Assembly: GCF_050624435.1 (NCBI RefSeq)
Contig: NC_134530.1
Span: 142,950,721 to 143,014,720 of the forward strand
Source of the DNA: Tenrec ecaudatus
Taxonomy: Eukaryota; Chordata; Mammalia; Afrosoricida; Tenrecidae
Length of the DNA: 64,000 nucleotides
Reading direction: 5' to 3'
The notes beneath the pieces were generated by a model. It searched no databases and was not told the DNA's origin. It saw only the letters and a program-made list of their open reading frames with translations. Position numbers and translations under genes: made by a program. This document shows, one piece after another, positions 38,501-50,500 of the stretch. Each line of letters starts with the position of its first letter. Position 1 is the first letter of the stretch.

Positions 38501-41500
38501 AAAGAATAATTGTTTACAAGGGAACAACGAGTGGTTCAAAACCAGAGGGGGGAAGGAATGGGAGGACTGGTAGAGAGTGACCAAGGGCAAGGTAACTGAG
38601 AGGAATCACTGCAACCAGAATGAAGGCTGAACATGGTAGTGGGACAGGAGGAAAGCGAAAGGAAATAGAGGAAAGGAGTTGGAGGCAAAGTGCATACAGA
38701 GAAGCCTAAATATAGACATGTACATATGTAAACATATTTATGAGTATGGGGGAAATAGACTTATGTGCATATATTTATAGGTTCAGTAGTAGAGTAGCAG
38801 TTGGACATTTGGCCTCCTCACACACACTTCCTCAATACAATAGCACCTCGCCCAGCTAAACGGTCATTGCATTATACCCACCGTCCCGACATGATCACTG
38901 AAGACAGACGTGTGTGTAAGCAAACGTGGTGAAAAAAGCTGATAGTGCCCTGCTATCAAAAAGATACAGCGTTTGGGGTCTTAAAGGCTTGAAGGCAAAC
39001 AAGCAGCAATCTAGCTCAGAAGCAACAAAGCCCACAGAGAAGAAGCACACAGCCTAAGCGAATACAAGGTGTTAAATGGACCAGGTAGCAGACACCAAGG
39101 AACAAAAACAATCATTGTGTTTATGTTCCTCACATAAACACTGAAGACAAAGGTGTGCATAAGCAAGTGTGGTGAAGAAGGCTGATGGTGCCCAGGTACT
39201 GAGAGATATGGTGTCTGGGGACTTAAAGGCTTGAAAGCAAACAAGCGGCTGTCTAGCCCAGAAGCAACAAAGCCCACACGGAAGCAGCCCACCAACATGG
39301 GTGATCGTGAAGGGCAGAGGAGACCAGGTCTCAAACAACAAAGGCGGGGAATCACATCACCGTGAATGAGGGGGAGTGCGTGATGGGGACCCAATGCCCA
39401 TCTGTAGACAGCTGGACATTCCTTGCAGAGGGGTAGTGGGGAGGAGATGAGTCACTCAGGGTTCAGTGTAGCAACAATGAAACTCAAAACCTTCCTCTAG
39501 TTCCTGAACGCTTCCTCCCCTCCCAATCATCATGACCCCAATTCTACCTTGCGGACCTGGTTATACCAGAGGATGTACAGCGGTGCAGTAGGATCTGGAA
39601 ACACAGGGAATCTAGTACAGATGAACCCCTCAACACCAGCGGTGGGAGTGGCAACACCGGGAGGGAAGGGGGTGTAGAAAGGGAGAACCGATCTTGGAGA
39701 TCTATGTGTAACCTCATCTCTGGGAGATGGGCGATGGGAAGGTGGGTGAGGGGAGACGCCGGGCAATGTAAGATAAGATAAAATAATTATTTATAAGCTA
39801 TTAAGGGAGCAGGGGGAAGCGGGGAGGGAGGAGGAGGGGGGAAAAAAAAGGAAACCGAGCTGAGTCAGGAACCCAAGTAGAAGGCCAATTTTGAGAATGA
39901 CAAGGGCAATGAATGTATAAGGGTGCTTTGCTCAATTGATGTATGTATGGATTGTGATAAGAGGTGTATGATCCCCAATAAAAAGATTTATTAATTAAAA
40001 AAAAGAATAATTGTTTAAACTTTATCTTTTCATTTCCAGCAAACCTTTAGATAATGCCAATAAACTTGCACAGCTTGTTGAAAACAAACTTGAAAACTAC
40101 TACAAACTGGATGAAAAGAGCCAAATAAAGGTGTTGTACATAAAGTCCTTCTTATTCCTTTGTACCCCAAAAGCACTGTTTTTTGTTAATTTGCTAATAT
40201 TGATATGGAAATCATGACCATAAGTGGCAGCAGACACTGGACTGTCTGGTTTTGATGGGAGATAATACGAGTTTTAAAGTCAGCACCGTGTCCAGATCTT
40301 GTGTCTCTAACCCAGTTACGTGTAACTAACCCAGTTACGTGTAACTTCTCTCTATCTCAGATAATATGAGATAGTATAAGGTAATCTACCTTATAAGACA
40401 TCAAGCATTGAAAGGGTTGATCTAATACATCTAATGTTCTTAGAACAATGCTTACCAGTAAGTAAACATTTACATAATAAATGTCAGGTATTTCTATTAT
40501 AATTAGCTCTGTGACCTTGGATAAATTAGTTACCTGAGTTAGATTTCCATATATAAAATGAATTTTATAAAATATCTCCCTTGCTTGACTGGTATGAGAA
40601 TTAAATGAGTCAACAGGTACATATGGAAGTGTTGGCATGTATAGCAGTTTATTAAATAACAGCCGCTAATGTCTCTTATTCAGATTATAAAGTGACAGAT
40701 GGCTAAGGTTGGACCGTAGAAAACATCAGCTTTTTAGGAGCCTGAGAGGCCTGGAAGATGTGGTGCCTGAGGGTTAGGAAGCCATATGACAGAAGCTGGA
40801 GAACCGAAGGACTGAACTGTTGGTAGGAGAGGCGAGAGATAGGCAAGGAAATGAAAACTGCTTCAAGTGTAATAGGCACATAGGCCAGACTGTGCTGGGG
40901 TCTTGAAAGTCATCCCACTAGAAGAGACCCTTAAGCTTGACTAAATCTAACATAGCAGAAGATAGTGTTTATTGCATGGATGTTAAGATTCTTTGAGCAG
41001 AAACGGGGGAAAAAGTCAAAATTCACCCAAAAAGACAACTTGGATATGATGGACTGTATGAACTCAGATATGTTAGTGTAGAACTTCTAAAGGTTCAGTG
41101 CACTACGTGTCATCATGAAGACAGATGGCTTGGTGCGTTTAGTAGTTGGTCAATAAGTGTTTGCTCAGTGGAGGAAGAGACATGGACTGCGGTGTAGTGA
41201 CTGCTGCTTTAGTCTTAAGCCATTGAAATGTGGGAGAGGAGACAAAACTACAAAGAATAAATGTGTCCTTTCCAATATTTCTGCTAGGGAAATGATTAAT
41301 TCTTCAATGTTTTGCTAAAGTGTCACCTGCCTTTTGAAACGTCTCTTGACTCTCTAGGCTCAGTGACGCTGCCTTCCCCAGGCTGCCCTAGTCTCCAAGC
41401 TCGCACTTACACAGCACTCTGATTTGCCTTCTCGTCTGTCCGAAGACGCAGAGCTCCGATGGCTGAGCGCTTACTGAAAGCCAGCACGGAGCTAACTGTA

Positions 41501-44500
41501 TAATCGTATAATGACATTCGAGGTTGACAGAAACATGTGCTGTTTATGAAACATAGGCATGGGTTCTATTATTAGATTTCATTTTATAAGTAAGGAGACT
41601 GGGATTGTAAACAGGTTAAGCTTACCCAAAGTCTTATAAGAAAGTGGTGGATTCAGTCCCAGATTTACCTGATGCTATAGGCTATTTGCTGAACCACTAT
41701 AGAATAGGTCTCAAAGTTGACTTAAATATGTGAATAATTAACATTTTAAAAAATCTAACATAAGTAATTTATATTACATTGCTACATGTAACTAAAATGA
41801 AATTAATTGTAATCCCTTATTGCTTTGAAAATATGCCCAAATTACTACTTTTGAAAATAAATTATGCAAAATACTGATACTTAGCAATGATTTTTCTCAT
41901 CACAATTCATAGCTTGGTGGTGTATGCTGTTTGTGATTAAATGATAAGAAGCTTTAATTGTGATGTGTTGCCTTAGCTTGCATAGATGTCATCTTTTAAG
42001 ATAAGCAGGGTGGTTAAGAGCACTGACAAGGAAGCAGACCTGGGTCAGCTCTACACTTTGCCACTTCCTCTCCATGACTTTACTAAGTCTCACGCCTGCT
42101 GCCTGCCCGCCAGCCTGTCTCACAGGGCTGCTGCGCGAATAAATGAAGTGCGCAGCTTTCACTCATAATTTACATCAGTCTCAGTATTTATAGGGCTGAG
42201 CTTGCAAGAAACTAGAGCTAGTGTGTGCCTAATGCTGCTTTGAAAAGCACTTTGAAAACGTTCTCTCACTGAGTACAGCTTTTCAGTCTAATTATGAAAG
42301 CCAGTGACTGAGGTCTTGTTTTCTCCCCACATTGTGCCACTCAGCTTATTTTTAAAAGGGAGCTTTGCATTTTGAAGACAATTAGCCATTTTTTTTAATT
42401 TGTGGAGAGATGGGATAGAGTGGAGTTTAGGGGAAATCTCTTGTTTTCTAAGAAATATGTGTACACAAAGAAATGAAAGTTTCTTAAGGTATTTTCTGTC
42501 TTGTAATTTTAGGGTAAAACGCATTCCCAGCTCTTGATAATTGACCGTGGCTTTGATCCTGTCTCCACTGTCCTGCATGAACTGACCTTTCAGGCAATGG
42601 CATACGATCTACTACCAATTGAGAATGATACATACAAGCAAGTATAACTGGAGGGGCATGTACAAAGAGGGTGGACGCGGAGCATCTAACGATTATGTGT
42701 GGGAGGCTGAGATCTGAACCCTCTTCTAAACTCCCTTATCTCAGGGCGCTGTCCTCTTCTTGTCCCGGTCATCATCATCTTTCAAATATGCCCACCTTCT
42801 AAGTTAGTGAGTAATTTGACTGCTTTGGAGCTTTATTGGTGTATTTGCTTCCTTGACTGAGTCCACAGCAAAGCTGCATTTCAGCAGGTGGAATTTTGAC
42901 TTTGCACTTACATTAAGGTTAGATACCAGGCTTGTATTCTATTTATTGAAGCAGGATCCATCGTCATACTGGTTAGACTGGATTTATTCTGAGTCATACA
43001 CCCCAAAGTATCAGTATTTATGCCTTGTCGATATAATATATTTTTTTCTGTTTGTTTTTTTTTAATCGTTCTATTAGGGGCTCATTCAACTCTTATCACA
43101 ATCCATACACACATCAATTGTGTAAAGCACATTTGTACATTCATTGCCCTCATCATTCTCAAAACATTTGCTTTCCACTTAAGCCCCTGGCATCAGCTCT
43201 TCATTTTTCCCGCTCCCCACCCCATCGTAAACCCTTGATAATTTATGAATTATTGCTATTTTGCCATATCTTGCCCTGTCCGACATGTCGATATAATATT
43301 GTAAAGAGATTAGAACACTGGGAAACACAACAGACTGACGTAAGACTAGTCCCAGCTTTTTCATTTTGGTACTCTTGGCAACTTGACCGTGAATAACCAA
43401 TCCTTTGTATTTTATAAGTAGTATGAAATAGAAAGCTAAATAAACAAAGTAGATTTCCTGTCAAGGGACCATTTTACTATAATTGTGTGCATCATTTATG
43501 TATGTGTATTGAATGCATATGTTTATTGCTTGATATAATAATCTCTAAATAGGAATGTCTCAGCCAAGATTTACTTCTTGTACATGCTAGTAAAAATGAA
43601 GATGTCAGTATGTTTTGAATTTTTATGTTAAATTAAATCAATAGTTTTCTTAGATTAAAAAAAGGAGCCCTGTTGGCACCGACAGGTAAGCACTGGACTG
43701 CTGACCAAAAGGTCAGTGGTTTAAGCCCACCTGCCACTTTGCAGGAGAACACCGAGACTGTCTGCTCCCATAGTATTTACAAAAGCCTCGGAGGTGCTAG
43801 AGAGGGTGTTCTGAGTCAGACCAACTTGAGAGCAGTGGTTAATTAGAAAGATCCAAATATTTGTGAAAATTTCAATAACTTACTATTTTTTAAAACAACC
43901 ATTACAAAAATCTTTAACCTTTATTATATTTTTATTTGCATTCTGATCAGACTGGTTTCTGTGAACTTTTCCTGTCTTATTAGTGTTGCTCTCAGAAGAC
44001 AGAGAAATTAGTACAGGTGATGGTTCCTATATACATGTCAGCATATATTTGTGTAGTTATTTTTCTAATGAAGTCATTTCAAGCAGTTTACTTAAAATTT
44101 TCAGAAAGGCTGTTATGTACCTCTTTTATCCTCTGGGTCTTGAAACCCACATTGCTCAAGAGATTTAAAAATTATTAACAAAATTCAGGATGCTAAATGA
44201 TTTTATTGCAAATTATATAGATTTTTGACCTTTCTGCGTAGTGTTAAAAAAATTATCTGCCTGTTTGAAGGCAAGCAAAGCAAGCTGTAAGTTCATAAGA
44301 GTAATTTAAATTCATAAGACATTTGAAAGACGAAGAAGAAGAATCAGGCATAGATTGGATGGGACTATGGGTTTCCTATGGTTTGAGCTCCATCACAATT
44401 TCATTTTCCCATATATACTTGTGTATAAGCCAAGTTTTTCGGCACTTTTTTGTGTGCAGTTTTTTGTGGTAAAATTAGGTGTCTCGGCTGCTGTGTGGGT

Positions 44501-47500
44501 CGGTTTATACCATAGAGTATATATGGTAAATAGTTTTATTGAGATATAATTCACATATCATACAATTAAATAGTTAAATCACGTCAAGGACTATATGATA
44601 ATCACCATCAATTTTAGAACATTTTCTTTGTTTTTGTACTCATCGTTATTAGCTCCCCATTTTCTCCCAGCCTCCCCCTGCCATATCTTGCCTCCCCTGC
44701 CATTTCCTGTTACTGTCTCTAGAGAGTTACCTCTCCTGCATTTCATATACAAAGTATCATTTTAAAACAACCAGCAATATAGAAACAGAGTACCAAACAG
44801 GAAATTACCATTATCCACATACAGTCTTAAACTGGGATTGTCATCATCTGAGTATTGTCAAGCTGTCGACTCTAAATCTTTGTTTATAGATCACTTTGAA
44901 GTAAAAGGTGTTTGTATGTACAAAGTGTCATATTAAATGACAGAAAAGGTTTCCACCCCCCCAAAAAAAGAAAAGGTTTCCACCCTTAACACAGTCTTAT
45001 TACTAAATACACTTATTCTACCTTTGGACATATGTCATTAAGAATGCACAGGTAATGGTTTTATGGATCTATTAATAATTTGCCTCTGGAAATGAATGGT
45101 TATATTCATATAACAGAAGTCTGTTTGTTATCTCGGGTCCAGAGCTCAGAAAGCTCAGGGCAAGCCCTGCCTTCGTTCAGGAAAAGATAGCCCTAAGGAT
45201 GTCCAAACTTCTAGCTCCACAAATGGAAGGAGAAGAACGAATTACATGTGGAGGAGCACTCAGGAGAAGCTTTCTAGCTTTTAATTAGAGGAGCCCCAGT
45301 GGCCTAGTGGTTTTGAGGTGGTCTGCTCACTGCAAGGTCAGCAGTTTGGAATCAGTAGTTGCTCCTCAAGAGACAGACTGGGCATTCTCCTGCAAATAGC
45401 CTGCACCCTCCCGCCAATTCACCCTGCTCCCTCGGGTCACAATGAGCCAGCGCTGAGTGGGCGCGTGTGCACTCTCGCAGCCCCGTGCCCCGGGCATCGC
45501 TGCAACCTCAATGGAATCCGTTAGAGCTGACACAGGTGTCTATGGTGATGCTCATCACTTTGTTTTTAATTTCCTCTCCCGTTCCTTGGAGAACCGTGGT
45601 TATCAGGTTGAAGAATATAGAAACAGGTGATCTATACTGTTTGTGAACTTGTACCAATTCAGAAACACCTTCAGCATTTTAGGCTATGTTGGGGGTGCCA
45701 TTGTGATTCTTAATGGCTGTTTGATACTTGGGCTCAGTATCAGTTAATGTTTTAAGCAATTAAAACACACACCATTAGAATAGTTTATCTTGTAGGATGT
45801 TGAATTTTGTTACCATTTTGTTGAACTAACATTCTCCACGGTTTAAAAGTAAGAATGCCTTCGTCGAGTTTCAGTGCAAGGATGGCAGCGTGCCTTAGTT
45901 TTGAGTAAGTGTATCTTACTCCCTTAAAATAGTGGGTTAAATCTATGAGGAGACTTCAAGAAGTTGGTGAAAAAATGGAATTAACAGTTGATGGAACTTG
46001 TTTACAAACTTTCTGCAGTCCCCTTGTGTAGTTTTCAGTTATCTTAAAATTACTTTTTAAGTACTACAGCTACTGTGGGGGATACAATTCCATAAGTTTT
46101 CTGTGTCTCTCTCCTTGTAGGTATAAGACAGATGGGAAAGAAAAGGAGGCAGTCCTCGAGGAGGATGATGACCTCTGGGTCGGAATCCGGCACCGGCACA
46201 TTGCAGTAGTACTAGAGTATGTGAACTCCTTTTAACTGTTGCTCCGTACTTCTTAGGTATTAAATCTTATTAGTCCTTGTGTTTGTTTTTGAATCATTTT
46301 ATTAGGGGCTCATGCAACTCTTACCACAATCCATACATACATCAATTGTGAAAAGCACATTTGTACATTCATTTCCCTCATCATTCTCTAAACATTTGCT
46401 CTCCACTTAAGCCCCTGGCATCAGGTCCTCATTTTCCCCTCCCTCCCCGTTCCCTTCTCCCTCAGGAACCCTTGATAATTTATTAATTATTATTATTTGG
46501 TCATATCTTACACTGTCCAACATCTCCCTTCACCTACTTTTCTGTTGCCCATCCCTCAGGGAGGAGATTATATGTAGATCCTTGTAATCAGTTCCCCCTT
46601 TCCACCTCACCCTCCCTCTACCTTCCCAGTATCACCACTTTCACCACTGGTCCTGAAGGGATCATCCACCCTAGATTCCCTGTTTCCAGTTCCTATCTGT
46701 ACCGGTGTATATCCTCTTGTCTAGCCAAATTTGTAAGGTAGAATTGGGATCATGATAGTAGGTGGGGAGGAAGAATTTAGGAACTAGAGGCAAGTTGCAT
46801 ATTTCATCGTTGCTACACGGCACCCTGACTGGCTGGTCTCTGCAACCCTTCTGTAAGGCGATGGCCAATTGCCTACAGATGGGCTTTGGATGTCCACTCC
46901 GCACTTCCCCTCATTGACAATGATATGATTTTTCGTTCTTTGATGCCTGATACCTCATCCCTTCGACACCTCTTGATCGCACAGGCTGATGTGCTTCTTC
47001 CACGTGGGCTTTGTTGCTTCTGAGCTAGATGACCGCTTGTTTGCCTTTAAGACCCCAGACACTATATCTTTTGATAGCCGGGCATCATCAGCTTTCTTCA
47101 CCTTTGCTTATGCACCTGCTTTGTTTTCAGCGATCTTGTCGGGAAGGTGAGCATCATGGAATGCCAGTTAAATAGAACAAAGTGTTCTTGCATTGAGGGA
47201 GTACTTGAGTGGAAGCCCAATGTCCATCTATCTGCTACCTTAATACTAAACCTATACACATATACTGTCAGTCCCATTGTTTTCTCCTCCAGATTGTTCA
47301 TCCAGCCTATCTGATTTAGACAGACCTATGGAGATAATAACATGAACAAAAATAAGACAGACAAAAACCAAGCAACAAATGAAAACAAAACAACAACAAC
47401 AAAAAGCCAATGACAAAAAAATAAAACACAACAAGAAAGAACAGCTTGTAGTGAGTTCAAGGACTGTTTGTTAGCTTTTAGGAGTGTTTTCCGGTGGAGT

Positions 47501-50500
47501 GTGATGGGGTGCCATGCCATGGCCCCAAAATCTATTTTTGGTATTTCCTGGGGACTTTGTTGCTCTGTTCCCTTTGCTCTTCTGTTCCGCGCCCTTAGTG
47601 TTTTGCCTTGGTGTAGTGGGATCAGATCAGGCGGAATTCCCTCATTGTGTCTCCAGTGTTGTCCTCTGTAGGGCTATGGGTCAGTGAGGGATGTTGTGTC
47701 TCATAGTAGGGCCGGCCAAATGGTCTTCTCTGTGGATTGGCTTCTCTGAGCAGGAATATCATCCTCAAGGCTTGGTGTGCCAGGATGTGCTCCACTCTCT
47801 CTTCCTCCCCCTTCATTTGCTCCCTTGTGCTCTGATCAGACGTATCCCTCTCCTTGAGCTGCAGATTCAGTGCTGTCCTCTGAAATAAATTCTTCTGGGG
47901 GGAGGGGCAGGTGTCTATGTAGTTGGGATTGGGGCTGGCCCCTCACATATTAGTCCATTTTATAACCTTAAAATATTTCTTGAGTAAACTAATAACCCTA
48001 AAAGATTTAAAGAATTCTCTCATAACTTGACAGGGAAATTCCCAAGCTTATGAAAGAAATCTCATCAACAAAGAAAGCAACAGAAGGAAAGGTAAGAGTC
48101 TTACTTAACTTTAAAATTAATGATAAAGGTATTGTTATGTTACCCTTATTGCTAAGGCATAATCCTAGTACTAAATGTATAGAGTATTCACCATTCTCTC
48201 TACTCTGTCTAGGTCAGAATGCCACTATTTTCTTGATGCTGTAAGACTTGTGAAATCTCCATCCATTGCTTAGCTCCTTCCTCTCGCCTCAAATCCCAGC
48301 AGTTGTTCTCGGCTTGGTCTTCCATAGTGTTGCCTTACACGTGTGCAGGCTAGGATTTAGCCGTGGATCCAAAGATCACCCCGTACACACTTTTGGGGAT
48401 TACATTCTTGCTAGTTCCATTCTTTCTAATGCCTGCCTTCTGAATGGCCAAGGTAAATACTGTGCACTTTTGGGGATTACATTCTTGCTAGTTGCATTCT
48501 TTCTAATGCCTGCCTTCTGAATGGCCAAGGTAAATACTGTGCTTCCCATTACAGAAGGTTCTCAGGGATTGTTACACTGACCACACATTTGATGCCTGAA
48601 CTGTGAGGCTTGTTTCTGGGTACATTTGACCTGCTGGTTCCAAAAATGCCACTAGTTTTCCCCTATCAGATCTAGTTTTTGAGTTACAGCAGGTGCCATA
48701 GACCACTTCACTCTACTCACCCATTTAAAAATTCAGGATAGTTTAACGTAGTGTTAGATAGCCTGAGATAGAGGGAATGCATTCTGGTTTTATATAAGGC
48801 AGTTTGCATTGTACTTAATGTTTTGATCAAGTTATACTTCACAAAGTATCCTCTGATCCTAAGGTATATTTGAACAGTACAGATTACATGAACTTGGAAT
48901 TTTCTATAAATATCCACCTTTGTTAGGAACTGAAGAGCAGGCAGTTCCAATAGAAATTCAAATTTTGTGAAACCCAGAATGGGTGTCAGTTCAATCTCCT
49001 TTATTAAAATTAAAGTATTCCAGTCTTGTAAGATGGCACGACTTCTCTCCCTATGCACTGAAACTCTTACCAGGAAAGTTGGAGTATTTCTTACAAAGAA
49101 GTTTGCCACTAGTCTCATCCCTGAAACATCTGACATGAATTATCCATGGACTTTATGTATCAAAATGTATTCTGTAATGCTTATCATTTAAAAAAGAAAA
49201 TGCAGATCTGCAAAACATTTATGAAAATTGCTGCGCAGTCTTACATTTTCAACACTAAACTGCTTTCACACCTTCCATATATGTACCTCTTCCATTTTCT
49301 TTATTGTCCACTCTTCTCCGACTGTGTTCTGCTTTGCCACATCCAACTTAAAGTCTCTGAATATACCACACAGCCGCCCATTGCAAAAAGAAAAGCCCGC
49401 AGCCATCTAATCAAGTCTGATCCACAGTAACTTTATAGGACAGAGAGAAACAGCCTCTGTGGATTTCCAAATCGTTACATCTTTTAAAGGCTGCAGAGTG
49501 TCTGGTAGGTTTGAACAACTGACCTTATGATTGGCAGTTCAATGTGTAACCCACAGGTACCATGAGTCTTCATACAACTTCCCTTGAAAATCCCTTACTA
49601 CCTAATTCTTCAAATATTTCATACCTTTTTTGTCTTATCCTGTAATTTTTGTGCCTGAATTCTTCTCATATTTAAAACTAGTATGAAAACTTAATAAATT
49701 AGCATCAGTTGTAGCTGAAACTGTCGTAGAACTCCATATCCAAGAAACGAGAGCAGTCTATCCGATGCAGTTTTCTGAATCAGTGCCCAAATAACCCCAG
49801 AAGCAGGCCTAAAAACCAAGACACCAAGGAAAAAATTATTTTGTTGGGCTGTGTTATCCATTACTTAGGAACTGGTATGGGAATTGGTATTTTGTTTCTT
49901 TTGTCTGGTTGATTATTTATGGAGGGAGAATAATGTTGATGCTAGCTCCTACATCATCACTGAAACTTCATACATTGTTTTGTTTTTAATTTGCCAAGTA
50001 TTCAATAAACTACTTATATTTGGTAATACTTGAAACTTTAGGATTTAAAATTTATCATATAAAATGGCAGAATCATAGATTTACTAATGATGTTTTATTT
50101 TTTTCCTCCTAGACATCACTTAGTGCTCTTGCCCAGCTGATGAAAAAGATGCCCCATTTCCGGAAACAGATTACTAAGGTAGGCAGGATTATGTATTAGA
50201 TGCTTAATCATTCTAGTTTGTTGACCCATCCATTGCTGGCATCTCACTTGGCATTGTATGCCAATGTAGTGTAGACTGAAACCTTACCCTAGGTCTGAAA
50301 AATACCCCCAGTATCAGAACTTCATTTCATATATATATATATATATATATCACCTAGATTTGTCCAAAACAAACTTCTACTTTTATAGTTTTGTCTTGAA
50401 CAAAGTCAGTTTTCTCTTTGTCACCATCATAAGGAAATGCCACACGATTGATGAGCGGTGGCTGTATTGCATGTCTCTTTAAATTGATAGTGATGTATTA

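Noticed and set aside
42641-42646. GTATAA as the exon 9 donor
   Set aside because: Joining here to exon 10 gives an immediate stop and breaks the conserved protein. The GC donor three bases upstream keeps the frame.
48717-49136. 139-codon minus-strand open frame in intron 11
   Set aside because: AT-rich, no domain and no supporting signals.
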